A model generated the notes under the pieces. It worked only from the letters and a program-made list of their open reading frames with translations, did no database searches and was not told the origin of the DNA. The position numbers were made by a program, and so were the translations under genes. 64,000 bases of DNA from contig NC_021191.1 in the NCBI RefSeq assembly GCF_000389965.1, positions 9,115,501 to 9,179,500 on the forward strand, written 5' to 3'. Shown here piece after piece: positions 43,001-50,822 of the stretch; within the stretch, counting starts at the first letter, position 1, and every line of letters begins with the position of its first letter. This DNA is from Actinoplanes sp. N902-109 (GTDB taxonomy: Bacteria; Actinomycetota; Actinomycetes; Mycobacteriales; Micromonosporaceae).

Positions 43001-43234
43001 CGCGGCACGCCGTCGGACGACGAGGTGGCCGAGGAACGCCGGTTGTTCTTCGTCGGGCTGACCCGCGCGCAGGACCGGCTCTATGTCACGCATGCGGCGC
43101 GGCGGTTCCGGCACGGCAGCGAGCGCGAGCAGACGCCGAGCCCGTTCCTGGACGCGATCGATGCCGGCCTGTTCGAACGGATGGGCGACACCGTGCCCGC
43201 CCGCCCCAAGGACCGCCAGCTGCGCCTGCTTTGA
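40055..43234 (+). CDS. fusion of Endonuclease Q-like PHP nuclease and UvrD/Rep (SF1A) helicase
   Basis: 1059 residues. Residues ~20-430 match Endonuclease Q: PHP metal motif ADLHIHSRYSRACS (His 25, His 27), GTGDFTHP (Asp 59), SNSDAHSPG, EFFPEEGKYH and a four-Cys zinc site (HRAC...CPECGKPLTVGVL). EndoQ cuts 5' of uracil, hypoxanthine or abasic lesions. After a Pro/Lys linker (~435-495), a complete UvrD helicase follows: Walker A GPGTGKT (529-535), VDEYQD (674-679), GDPDQAIYSFRGAD, TRNYRS and LTLHAAKGLEFPVV. One chain could therefore incise damaged DNA and unwind from the nick. GTG 40055 is the start; the next gene converges 12 nt away. Confidence 0.92.
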   Translation: MPSDSPGSSVAADTNTADTYVADLHIHSRYSRACSRDLTLPNLAWWARRKGITVLGTGDFTHPAWFDHLRESLRPAAEPGLFRLSPEAEADVTKRLPGSLQGTGAARFMLSVEISTIYKRDDRTRKVHHLIYLPDFEAAARFNTALGRVGNLTADGRPILGLDSRDLLEIVLEASPDGYLVPAHIWTPWFSALGSKSGFDAIADCYADLADHITAVETGLSSDPEMNWRVSSLDRYRLVSNSDAHSPGALAREATLFTGTPDYFAIKDGIGLAGTLEFFPEEGKYHADGHRACGINWEPARTREAGGRCPECGKPLTVGVLSRVEDLADRPQGRPREQSVEHLIQLAEIVGEINGVGPKSKTVDGQLHHLVATLGSELDILRKVPLDAIGKQGGENLREAITRLRRGDVRRVPGYDGEYGVITLFEPGELKNAQSAPQSETLFDMVPVPVPQQRRAEPAVGRAPVPKAKETTPKKQPAPPIQQPASPHEPFEPMLAGMEEVGTGLLDRLDAMQRVAASAPGGPLLIVAGPGTGKTRTLTHRIAYLCAEMNVFPHRCLAITFTRRAAEEMRARLDALMGDAAQDITVGTFHAVGLTILRENAKAAGLGAGWRIAEDAERTAAREQAGDDDAAYTKLLRQQDLVDLDDLIAVPVALLRDDPALVEKYRRQWQWIFVDEYQDVDDTQYELLRLLSPADGNLCAIGDPDQAIYSFRGADVGYFLRFNRDFDNARLVRLTRNYRSSAPILAAAVQAIAPSSLVSGRRLDPARVNPESPLVGRYFASSVADEADFVVRTVDELVGGLSHRSLDSGRIDSRAVAPGTLSFADIAVLYRTDSQSQAVVDALSRAGVPVQKRSHNRLRDRPGVQVLARELRHAGGSGALPARVKQAAQVLAQRYATPTLDAEQLAPEDVWAAAELLMPLAHRIGDDPTVFLEEIATGAEVDALDPRAEAVNLLTLHAAKGLEFPVVFLVGCEDGLLPLRWPRGTPSDDEVAEERRLFFVGLTRAQDRLYVTHAARRFRHGSEREQTPSPFLDAIDAGLFERMGDTVPARPKDRQLRLL

Positions 43235-43246
43235 CGGACAGGTCCT

Positions 43247-43945
43247 TCACAGCATCAGCCCGGCCAGCGCACCGGCGAGCAGCGCGGGCCCGAGCGGCAG
43301 CGCCGTACGCCGGTGCGCCCGGCCGGTGAGCAGCAACACCACCGCTACCGGACCGTTGATCAGGTGCGGCACGATCAGCCCGGCCACCACCGCCGGCCAG
43401 CCGGCGAAGCCCAGCACGAAACCCAGGACGGCGGCCAGCTTCACGTCGCCCAGCCCCAGCCCGTGCCCGGGCAGCAGAGCGATGACCAGGTACGCAACGA
43501 AGCACACCCCCGCCGCGGCACCCGCCCGCGCCAACCGGCCCGGCTCACCGGTGAGCAGTGCGCCGACGCCGAGCGGCAGCACCGTGACGGTCGCCAGGGC
43601 GGCCACGAGCGGATCGGGCAGCCGGTGACAGCGCAGGTCGACGGCGGCGAGCAGGACCCCGAGGACCGTCGCGGGCAGGGCGATCAGCAGCAGTACGGAC
43701 GCACCGAGGACGGCGGCCAGCAAGGCGGTGGCGAGCGCGCCTGCGCCCACCGTCCACAGGGGCGGGCTGGTGCATCGGCAGGCGGCTCCCGCCCGTACCC
43801 ACGAAGGAAGCGGGTCTTCGCAATCAGCGCAAGCCGACCGGACAGGGTTGCCACGTGGCACCGCCAGGCGGTGCGCGACGCGGGGGACGAAGGCCGCGGC
43901 GGCACCACCGAACGCGGCCGAGCAAGCGATCAAGAGGGGGGACAT
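43247..43945 (-). CDS. prepilin peptidase, A24 family
   Basis: A 232-residue membrane aspartyl protease with about 6-7 helices. The two catalytic Asp are in AAVDLRCHRLPD and GLGLGDVKLAAVLG, and a Cys pair (CADCE ... CRC) lies near the N-terminus. It processes type IV pilin-like or Tad pilin precursors, but no pilus gene is adjacent. ATG 43945 follows TACCGT (43959-43954) by 8 nt. Confidence 0.9.
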   Translation of the reverse strand: MSPLLIACSAAFGGAAAAFVPRVAHRLAVPRGNPVRSACADCEDPLPSWVRAGAACRCTSPPLWTVGAGALATALLAAVLGASVLLLIALPATVLGVLLAAVDLRCHRLPDPLVAALATVTVLPLGVGALLTGEPGRLARAGAAAGVCFVAYLVIALLPGHGLGLGDVKLAAVLGFVLGFAGWPAVVAGLIVPHLINGPVAVVLLLTGRAHRRTALPLGPALLAGALAGLML

Positions 43946-44071
43946 GGGGAGCGACGGTATCCCTGGATCGGGGCATACTGCGCGTCTTGATGCCGACAGC
44001 GATTCCCGAAGGCCTCACGTCACACATCCACGCTACGGTGACTCCCAGCTAACCAGCCTGGAGGAAGACCG

Positions 44072-44740
44072 ATGTCGCAGAACGGCCAGGGCTGGCCGGC
44101 CGGAGGCACCCCGGCATCCGGCGAGCCGTACGCGGCGCCCGCCGATCCCTGGGGGGACGCCGCCCCGCCGCCCGACCCGGTCTGGGGCGCACACCCCACC
44201 TCGGCACCCCCGGACGATCCCATCGGTTACGCGCCGCCGCCGCGGCCGTACGGTCAGACCTCCGCACCCGCATGGCAGCAGCAGGCGCTGCCACCCCGCA
44301 AGCGCAACGGCCCGATCGTGGCCGTGGTCGTCGTTCTCGCGCTGCTGATCATCGGCGGCCTCGGCACCGCGGCCTGGCTGGTCAGCCGGCCGGATCCGAG
44401 CGAGCCGCGCGTCCTCAGCAGCACGGCTCGGCCGAGTGCCACGACGACCCGGGATGTCGCCGCGCCGGAGCCGCAGAACAGCGCCAACGCCCGGTTCGTG
44501 GCCAAGGGCCAGTGTGTCCGCAACGAGGGCAACGCCGACGACAGTCCCGAGCTCACCATCGTCCCGTGCGCGAGCGGCACGTTCGAGGTGCTCAAGCGGG
44601 TCGACGGCCGCACCACCGGCGAGGCCGACGCCGAGGGCAAGTGCAGCAAGGTCGCTCACTACACGAAGTGGTATTTCTACGACAGCGAGCTCGACAGCCT
44701 CGACTTCGTGCTGTGCCTCCGGGAGTACGGCGACAACTAA
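44072..44740 (+). CDS. LppU/SCO3897-like membrane-anchored protein
   Basis: 222 residues. A Pro/Gly-rich cytoplasmic N-terminus (~1-76), one membrane helix (PIVAVVVVLALLIIGGLGTA), and an external domain with four Cys (GQCVRNEG, IVPCASG, GKCSKVAHYTKWYFYD, DFVLCL) characterise this family. The function is unknown. GGAGG lies 8 nt before ATG 44072, and TACGGT further upstream may be the -10. A hairpin follows the stop. Confidence 0.8.
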   Translation: MSQNGQGWPAGGTPASGEPYAAPADPWGDAAPPPDPVWGAHPTSAPPDDPIGYAPPPRPYGQTSAPAWQQQALPPRKRNGPIVAVVVVLALLIIGGLGTAAWLVSRPDPSEPRVLSSTARPSATTTRDVAAPEPQNSANARFVAKGQCVRNEGNADDSPELTIVPCASGTFEVLKRVDGRTTGEADAEGKCSKVAHYTKWYFYDSELDSLDFVLCLREYGDN

Positions 44741-44754
44741 CCTCTTCTAGCCTT

Positions 44755-44774
44755 CTCTAGCTTTTCGGCTAGAG
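44755..44774 (+). terminator. hairpin after the LppU-like gene
   Basis: CTCTAGC (44755-44761), loop TTTTCG, GCTAGAG (44768-44774) is a perfect 7-bp stem 15 nt after the stop. It immediately precedes the -10 of the next gene. Confidence 0.6.
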
Positions 44775-44794
44775 AGCCCGATACGGTGCTATCC

Positions 44795-45994
44795 GTGGAT
44801 CCGGTCCGCAACCCGTACGCCCCCGGCGCCGGCCAGCGCCCGCCCGAGCTGGCCGGGCGCAGCCGTGAGCTGGACGCCTTCGACATCGTCCTGGAACGGG
44901 TGGCCCGCGGCCGGCCGGAACGCAGCCTGGTCCTCACCGGCCTGCGCGGGGTGGGCAAGACCGTGCTGCTCAACACGCTGCGCTCGGCGGCCATCGGGCG
45001 GCTCTGGGGCACCGGCAAGATCGAGGCGCGGCCCGACCAGTCGTTGCGCCGCCCGGTGTCGGCCGCCCTGCACATGGCCATCCGCGAGCTCACCCCGCAC
45101 CACCGCAACCCGGACCGGGTCGACGAGGTGCTGGCCGTCCTCAAGGCGTTCGCGCTGCTGGCCAACGACGCCAACGGCAAGCTGCGCGACCGGTGGACCC
45201 CCGGCATCGACGTGCCGCCCGCCCGGGGCCGCGCCGACTCCGGCGACATCGAGATCGACCTGGTCGAGCTGTTCACCGACGCGGCGTCGCTGGCCACCGA
45301 CGTCGGCACCGGCATCGCGCTGTTCATCGACGAGATGCAGGACCTCGGGCCGGCCGACGTGTCGGCGCTGTGCGCGGCGTGCCACGAGTTGTCCCAGTTG
45401 GGCGCGCCGCTGATCGTGGTGGGTGCCGGGCTGCCGCACCTGCCGGCCGTGCTGTCGGCGGCCAAGTCGTATTCCGAACGCCTGTTCCGCTACCAGCGCA
45501 TCGACCGGCTCGACCGGACCGCCGCCGATCTCGCGCTCTGCGCCCCGGCCGCGCGTGAGGACGTCGAGTACGAACCCCGGGCCCTCGACCTGCTGTACGA
45601 GAAGTCCGGCGGCTACCCGTACTTCGTGCAGGCGTACGGGAAGGCGACCTGGGACCACGCACCCACCTCGCCGGTCACCCCGGAGGACGTGCGGGTCGCC
45701 GCTCCCGAAGCCGAAGCCGAGCTGGCAGTGGGCTTCTTCTCCCGATACGAACGCGCCACCCCCGCCGAGCGGGAGTACATGCGGGCAATGGCGTCGCTGT
45801 CCGGGGAGTCCGACAACGACATGGACGCCGCCGTGCCGACCGCCGAGATCGCCGCCGCCCTCGCGCGCCGCCCGGCGAGCCTGTCGCCGGCCCGCGACGC
45901 CCTCATCAAGAAGGGCCTCATCTATTCCGGCGAACGCGGCACGGTGGCGTTCACCGTCCCGCACTTCGGCCGATATCTGCGCACCCAACCGTAA
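44795..45994 (+). CDS. AAA ATPase of the ORC/STAND-like group
   Basis: A 399-residue P-loop ATPase. Walker A is GLRGVGKT, Walker B ALFIDEMQDL, a sensor-like segment is PLIVVGAGLPHLP, and the C-terminal winged helix includes AALARRPASLSPARDALIKKGLIYSGERGTVAFTVPHFGRYLR. It resembles archaeal-type ATPases of unknown function. GTG 44795 (MDPVRNPYAPG) is chosen because TACGGT (44782-44787) ends 7 nt upstream; the GTG at 44786 overlaps that hexamer. Confidence 0.85.
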   Translation: MDPVRNPYAPGAGQRPPELAGRSRELDAFDIVLERVARGRPERSLVLTGLRGVGKTVLLNTLRSAAIGRLWGTGKIEARPDQSLRRPVSAALHMAIRELTPHHRNPDRVDEVLAVLKAFALLANDANGKLRDRWTPGIDVPPARGRADSGDIEIDLVELFTDAASLATDVGTGIALFIDEMQDLGPADVSALCAACHELSQLGAPLIVVGAGLPHLPAVLSAAKSYSERLFRYQRIDRLDRTAADLALCAPAAREDVEYEPRALDLLYEKSGGYPYFVQAYGKATWDHAPTSPVTPEDVRVAAPEAEAELAVGFFSRYERATPAEREYMRAMASLSGESDNDMDAAVPTAEIAAALARRPASLSPARDALIKKGLIYSGERGTVAFTVPHFGRYLRTQP

Positions 45995-46022
45995 GATTCG
46001 CCCGGCTGGGTATAACGGGCTT

Positions 46023-46565
46023 ATGAAGCCCGTACGCGCCGCTGCCCGAGCCATGCTCGGCACCCTCTTCGTGGTCAGTGGAGTCCGTGTCCTGCTCGAC
46101 CCCGACTCCAAGGTGCCCGCTGCCAAGCGGGTCACCGACAAGGCCGGTCCGCTGATCGAGCGGGTCGATCCGCGCATCCCCAGCGACGCCCGCAGCCTGG
46201 TGCGCATCAAGGCCGGTGCCGATGTCGCGGCCGGGCTGCTGCTGGCCACCGGACGGCTGACCCGGCCCTCCGCGGTGGTGCTGGCCGCGGGCCTGGTGCC
46301 CACCACGGTCGCCGGTCACCCGTTCTGGTCGGCGGCCAAGGAGGAACGTCAGCAGCATCAGACGCACTTCCTCAAGAACCTGGGCCTGCTCGGCGGTCTG
46401 CTGCTGGCCGCGGCCGACACCGAGGGCAAGCCGGGGCTCAAGTACCGGACCACCCACGCGATCGACCGCTCCCAGCGGTCGGCTCGCCGGGCCGTGCGCA
46501 CCGCGCGCCGGGAGGCCAAGATCGCGGCGGTCTCGGCCGCCGCGGCCCGCAAGCTCCCGGGATGA
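46023..46565 (+). CDS. DoxX family membrane protein
   Basis: 180 residues with four hydrophobic helices of the DoxX type (AMLGTLFVVSGVRVLLDP, RIKAGADVAAGLLLATGRL, HFLKNLGLLGGLLLAAADT) and a basic cytoplasmic tail. Relatives take part in redox-stress membrane complexes, but no specific role is evident. ATG 46023 follows TATAAC (46011-46016) by 6 nt. Confidence 0.9.
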   Translation: MKPVRAAARAMLGTLFVVSGVRVLLDPDSKVPAAKRVTDKAGPLIERVDPRIPSDARSLVRIKAGADVAAGLLLATGRLTRPSAVVLAAGLVPTTVAGHPFWSAAKEERQQHQTHFLKNLGLLGGLLLAAADTEGKPGLKYRTTHAIDRSQRSARRAVRTARREAKIAAVSAAAARKLPG

Positions 46566-46624
46566 TCACCAAACCCGGATCGCTGCGTTAGATCCAAGAG
46601 GGCTGACGCGCGAGGAGGTCGGGC

Positions 46625-47773
46625 ATGCCGGCGATGCGGACATCGGCACGCCCGGCGACCTCACGGTCCGTCGTGGTCGTGCTCGCGTGCGTCGGGATCC
46701 TGGCCGCGATCACCACGATCGCCCAACGGTACGGCTTCAGCACGCTCGCGCTCGACCGTAGTGCGGCGCGCAGCTGGCTGGACGGGACCGGCCTGTACAC
46801 GTACCGGGAACCCGTCAGCCACCTGGGCACCGCGCTGCCGCCACCGGCCGCGTTGCTGCTGGCACCGGCGGCGTTCCTGCCGCTGCCGGTGGCCGGTTGG
46901 CTGCTGGCGCTGGCCGGGGTGGCGGCCCTCGCGCTTGCCCTCATCGCGCTGGCCGGACCGGTGGCCTGGCGCCACGGACGCCGGCCGTGGCCGCTGGTGC
47001 TGGCGGCCGGCGCGCTGGCGCTCACCCTTGAGCCGATCCGCGCCGTCCTCGGTCTGGGAACCCTCGACCTGCTGGTGTTCGGGCTGATCACGGCCGATCT
47101 GGTCGCGCTGCGCCGGAGCAAGGCGAGCGCCGGTCTGGGCATCGGCCTGGCCACCGCGTTGTCGGTGAGCTCGCTGTTCTTCGTCGGCTATCTGCTGGTC
47201 ACCAGGCAGCGCCGGGCAGCGCTGACCGCACTGGGGACCAGTGCCGCGGCGGCGCTCGTCATCGTGCTGGTCGCCCCCCGCGAAACCGCCGCCTGGTTCA
47301 GTGAGGTGCTGTGGCGCATCGACCGGTCCGGGCCGGTGGACGCGATCGGCAACCAGTCGCTGGCCGGCGTGCTGGCCCGGCTCTACCTCGCGAGCAGCAC
47401 GCCCGTGCTGCTGTGGTTGTCGTTCGGCATGCTCGTGCTGGCGGTCGGCATGATCCGGGCCCGGGCGGCGCATGCCGAGGGTGACGAGGTGGCCGCCTTC
47501 ACGCTGGTCGGGCTGACCGCGGCGATCATCGGACCGGTGAGCGGCACGCACGAGCTGCCGTGGGTGCTCCCGGCCATGATCGTGCTCGCCGACGTCGCGA
47601 CCGCGCAGCGCATCAGCGGCCGGCGGCGTACGGCGCTCGCCGTCACCGCCGGGCTCACCTATCTGCTCTTCGTGCTCGCTCCGATGTGGAGCCTGACCGG
47701 CGCGTTCGCCGTGAATTCGTATGCCCTGGCGCTGATCCTGCTGGTGAACACGCTGCCGATCAGGGACAGTTGA
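46625..47773 (+). CDS. DUF2029/GT87 family polytopic mannosyltransferase-like protein
   Basis: 382 residues with about 10-11 helices. The family of polyprenyl-phosphate-mannose-dependent transferases shows NQSLAGVLARL and the aromatic loop DGTGLYTYREP after helix 1. It probably adds a sugar to a lipid or glycan on the outer face of the membrane; the acceptor is unknown. ATG 46625 has GAGGAGG 6 nt upstream. The last 14 nt overlap moaE, which converges on it. Confidence 0.82.
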   Translation: MPAMRTSARPATSRSVVVVLACVGILAAITTIAQRYGFSTLALDRSAARSWLDGTGLYTYREPVSHLGTALPPPAALLLAPAAFLPLPVAGWLLALAGVAALALALIALAGPVAWRHGRRPWPLVLAAGALALTLEPIRAVLGLGTLDLLVFGLITADLVALRRSKASAGLGIGLATALSVSSLFFVGYLLVTRQRRAALTALGTSAAAALVIVLVAPRETAAWFSEVLWRIDRSGPVDAIGNQSLAGVLARLYLASSTPVLLWLSFGMLVLAVGMIRARAAHAEGDEVAAFTLVGLTAAIIGPVSGTHELPWVLPAMIVLADVATAQRISGRRRTALAVTAGLTYLLFVLAPMWSLTGAFAVNSYALALILLVNTLPIRDS

Positions 47774-48185
47774 CCCACTCGTCGGTGCCGTCGGCGAAGA
47801 TCTGGTGCTTCCAGATCGGCAGCCGGGCCTTGGCCTCGTCCACGAGCCGGGCGCACGCCGCGAAGGCTTCCGCCCGGTGGGCCGTGCTCACCGCCGCGAC
47901 CAGGGCCACGTCGCCCACCTCGAGCTTGCCGACCCGGTGCGAGACCGCGACCGCGTGCACGGCCGGATCGGCGGCGATCTCCGCGGCCACCTCCCGCAGC
48001 ACCGCGGCGGCGGTGGGGTGACCCTCGTACTCGAGCAGCGTCACGCCACGACCGTGATCGTGGTCGCGCACGACGCCCTGGAACGACACCACCGCACCGG
48101 CCCGCGGGTCGGCGACCGCCTGCTCGTGGGCGGTCAGGTCGAGCGGCACCTCGCCGACCTCGGCAATCCGGATCGCATCGGTCAT
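47760..48185 (-). CDS. moaE: molybdopterin synthase catalytic subunit
   Basis: 141 residues. MoaE, with MoaD, inserts dithiolene sulfur into cyclic pyranopterin. VVSFQGVVRDHDHG, LEYEGHPTAAA, VSHRVGKLEVGD and the active-site lysines in EAKARLPIWKHQIF are conserved. It is last in moaC-mogA-moeA-moaE; its start overlaps the moeA stop by 4 nt. Confidence 0.96.
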   Translation of the reverse strand: MTDAIRIAEVGEVPLDLTAHEQAVADPRAGAVVSFQGVVRDHDHGRGVTLLEYEGHPTAAAVLREVAAEIAADPAVHAVAVSHRVGKLEVGDVALVAAVSTAHRAEAFAACARLVDEAKARLPIWKHQIFADGTDEWVNCP

Positions 48186-49393
48186 GGCCGTTCTCCAGGC
48201 AGCAGAGGAAGGGGCAGGAAGGGCACAGTGTCGCCCGCGGCGGCCTGGGAATCCGGGCCGATCACCACGAAGCCGTGCGCGCCGGCGAGCCCGCGCAGCA
48301 TCGACGACACGGCGTGCCCGGTCGGGGTGGCTCGCCCGTCATGCCCCAGCGCCGCCAGCGCCAGGTGGGTGTCACCGCCGCGGCCACGCACCGGCGCGGC
48401 AACCGTCACCAGCGGCAGCGTCGGCAGGCCACGCCCCTGCAGGCCGGCGAGCAGCGGCGCGACGAGCGACACGAGCGCGATCACCGCGGACTGCGGGTTG
48501 CCGGGCAGGCCGGCCAGGAACTTCGGCCGGCCGTCCGGTCCGGGCACCCGGGCGAGCAGCATCGGGAAACCGGGCCGTACGGCCACCGTGTTGACGATGT
48601 AGTCGGCGCCGAGCGCTTCGAGCGCGGGATGCAGATGATCGACCGGACCGTGCATCGTGCCGCCCGTGGTGCAGACGACGTCGGCGACCGCCAGGCCGTG
48701 CCGGATCGCCTCGATGTGCGCCTCGAGCGTGTCCTGCACCGGACCGCGCACCGCGGCCGGATCCACGGTGGCCCCGGACCGGCGCAGCCACGCCGGCACG
48801 AGCGGGCCCAGCGAGTCGCGCACCCGGCCGTCGCCCGGAGGACCGCTGGTCAGCAGCTCGTCGCCGAACACCAGCAGGGCGGCGCGCGGCTGGGGGCGTA
48901 CCGGAATGGTGTCGTAGCCGCAGGTGGCCGCCATGCCGAGCACCGCCGGGTCGACCGGCGTGCCGGCCGGCAGCAGTTCCTCGCCGCGGTGTGCCTCGTC
49001 GCCGGGCAGCCGCCACTCGGGCGCCGGCCGCGGGGTGCCGCTGACGAGACCGGCCGCATCCCGGGCCGACTCCTCGACCCGGATCAGCGCGTCGGCACCC
49101 ACCGGGACCATCGCGCCGGTGGCGATCTCGACGCAGGTGCCGTCGCCGGTCAGCGGATCGGCCGTGCCACCGGCCAGGATCCGGCCGACCGGACGCCAGG
49201 GGCCGGCGCCCCGCACGGCCCAGCCGTCGATGCTCGATGTCGGGAAGGCGGGCAGGTCGGTGAGGGTGACCAGGGGCTCGGCGAGGGTGCGACCGTCGGC
49301 AACGGCCAACGGCACGGTCTCGACCGGTCCCGCGGCGGCGCGGCCGGCCTCGTATGCCAGGCTCCGGGCCTTGTCCCAGTCGGTGGCAGTCAC
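48182..49393 (-). CDS. moeA: molybdopterin molybdenumtransferase
   Basis: A 403-residue enzyme that inserts molybdate into adenylated molybdopterin. Motifs are PAFPTSSIDGWAVR, EIATGAMVPVGADALIRVE, a MogA-like domain with CTTGGTMHGPVDHLHPAL and GLPGNPQSAVIALVSLVAPLL. GTG 49393 overlaps the mogA stop by 4 nt. Confidence 0.96.
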   Translation of the reverse strand: MTATDWDKARSLAYEAGRAAAGPVETVPLAVADGRTLAEPLVTLTDLPAFPTSSIDGWAVRGAGPWRPVGRILAGGTADPLTGDGTCVEIATGAMVPVGADALIRVEESARDAAGLVSGTPRPAPEWRLPGDEAHRGEELLPAGTPVDPAVLGMAATCGYDTIPVRPQPRAALLVFGDELLTSGPPGDGRVRDSLGPLVPAWLRRSGATVDPAAVRGPVQDTLEAHIEAIRHGLAVADVVCTTGGTMHGPVDHLHPALEALGADYIVNTVAVRPGFPMLLARVPGPDGRPKFLAGLPGNPQSAVIALVSLVAPLLAGLQGRGLPTLPLVTVAAPVRGRGGDTHLALAALGHDGRATPTGHAVSSMLRGLAGAHGFVVIGPDSQAAAGDTVPFLPLPLLPGERP

Positions 49394-49875
49394 GGGTCCA
49401 GCCTATGGTCGCCGCCGTGGATCTGCGCCACGGTGTGAGCAAGGACCGGGCCGAGCACCGCCAGGCCGTCGCGGGCCCCACCGGTCGAGCCGGGCAGGTT
49501 GACGATCAGCGTGCGACCGGCAACCCCGGCCAGTCCCCGGGACAGCGCAGCCGCCGGCACCTTGTCCCGGCTGTACGCGCGGATGGCCTCGGCGATGCCC
49601 GGCACTTCGAAGTCGAGCAGCGGCCGGGTGGCCTCGGGCGTGCGGTCGGTGGGCGTGACCCCGGTGCCGCCGCTGGTCAGCACGACGTCCATGCCGTCGG
49701 CGATGGCCGCGCGCAGCGCCTCGGCCACGGGTTCGCCGTCGGGGACCACGACCGGCTGGGGATCGACTGCACAGCCCAGCTCGCGCAGCCCGGCGACGAG
49801 CAGGGGACCGCTGGTGTCGGCGTAGACGCCTGAGGCCGCACGGTTGGAGGCGACAATGACGCGGGCGCGGGTCAT
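49390..49875 (-). CDS. mogA: MogA/MoaB family molybdopterin adenylyltransferase
   Basis: 161 residues. The MoCF-binding fold has VIVASNRAASGVYADTSGP, the substrate loop LTSGGTGVTPTDRTPEA and NLPGSTGGARDGL. It adenylylates molybdopterin ahead of MoeA. ATG 49875 overlaps the moaC stop by 4 nt and overlaps moeA at its other end, so the unit is tightly coupled. Confidence 0.94.
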   Translation of the reverse strand: MTRARVIVASNRAASGVYADTSGPLLVAGLRELGCAVDPQPVVVPDGEPVAEALRAAIADGMDVVLTSGGTGVTPTDRTPEATRPLLDFEVPGIAEAIRAYSRDKVPAAALSRGLAGVAGRTLIVNLPGSTGGARDGLAVLGPVLAHTVAQIHGGDHRLDP

Positions 49876-50345
49876 GAGCGGTCCTCCGGGCGTACCCATT
49901 CACCGGTCTTGCCGCCCTCTTTGCGCAAGACCCGCACGCCCTCGATGCTCGCTGCCGGGTCGACGGCCTTGACCATGTCGATGAGGGCCAGGCCGGCGGT
50001 CGCGACCGCGGTCAGCGCCTCCATCTCGACGCCGGTGCGGTCCGCGGTTTTCGTCGTGGCGACAATTGTGACGCCGGTATCGGTGACTTCGAGGTCCACT
50101 TTGACCCCATGCAGCCCGATAGGGTGGCAGAGCGGCACGATGTCGGGTGTCCGTTTCGCGCCCATGATGCCGGCGAGCCGGGCCACCGCCAGCGCGTCCC
50201 CCTTGGGCAGACCGTCGCCGCGCAGCAGCGTGACGACCTCCGCGGTGGTGACCAGCCGCCCGGCGGCCACGGCCCGGCGCACAGTCACGTTTTTCGCCGA
50301 CACGTCAACCATGCGGGCCGCCCCATGGGCGTCGACATGGGTCAT
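49872..50345 (-). CDS. moaC: cyclic pyranopterin monophosphate synthase
   Basis: 157 residues from ATG 50345, within the normal MoaC length. It acts with MoaA. MVDVSAKNVTVRRAVAAG, IVPLCHPIGLHGVKVDL and DRTGVEMEALTAVATAGLALIDMVKAVD are conserved. GTG 50363, six codons upstream, has GGAGG very close (2 nt) and is an alternative start. It is first in the minus-strand molybdenum-cofactor operon. Confidence 0.95.
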   Translation of the reverse strand: MTHVDAHGAARMVDVSAKNVTVRRAVAAGRLVTTAEVVTLLRGDGLPKGDALAVARLAGIMGAKRTPDIVPLCHPIGLHGVKVDLEVTDTGVTIVATTKTADRTGVEMEALTAVATAGLALIDMVKAVDPAASIEGVRVLRKEGGKTGEWVRPEDRS

Positions 50346-50637
50346 TTTCGCTGGTTCTGTCACGCCCTCCAGCGTATCCAGCAGGAAGTTGGTCTTGACA
50401 TTCGGCGCGCCCGGCAATGGCAAACAGTCAGCATGCATATACCGCGCGTAGCCAATTTGTATCGCAATCCGTTCTACGCGGTGAATTGGTCCACCGGGCG
50501 GTATTGGGCCGGGCGACATCTGCACCGCTGAGACGTACATTGCAGAGGCTGTTTCGCGCCTTGGGGGGCGGGCAATACGCACCGGGACAACACTGCGGAG
50601 CGTCATTAAACAGTCACTCATTTAGTACATCCTGCGC

Positions 50638-50643
50638 TATACT
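50638..50643 (+). promoter_or_regulatory. TATACT -10 element, long leader
   Basis: A near-consensus -10 hexamer lies about 270 nt upstream of the GGDEF-EAL start. No TTGAC-like -35 occurs 16-18 nt upstream, so an activator or alternative sigma factor may be needed. Confidence 0.45.
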
Positions 50644-50798
50644 CGCATTTCGTGAAACGAGCGACAAATCATTCTTGGCGAACGCCCGTTCCTTTCCTAG
50701 TGTCTTGGACGGGAAACGGGGCCCAAGGACTTCCGGATTTGTTCGCTCAGGCGTTGCGCAAAAGCGATGAACGCCATTTACGAGAACGGAGGCGCAGG

Positions 50799-50822
50799 AT
50801 GCGTGACCACGACTGGGCCTGA
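50799..50822 (+). CDS. possible upstream mini-ORF MRDHDWA
   Basis: ATG 50799 has GGAGG (50788-50792) at an ideal 6-nt spacing, yet the frame ends after seven codons. It is about 90-110 nt before the GGDEF-EAL start. It may be a regulatory leader peptide or a chance event. Confidence 0.3.
   Translation: MRDHDWA

Noticed and set aside
40001..43114. 1037-residue open frame on the minus strand
   Set aside because: It lies antisense to the EndoQ-UvrD gene. Its composition (His/Arg/Gly/Val, no domains) is that of a mirror frame in G/C-rich DNA.
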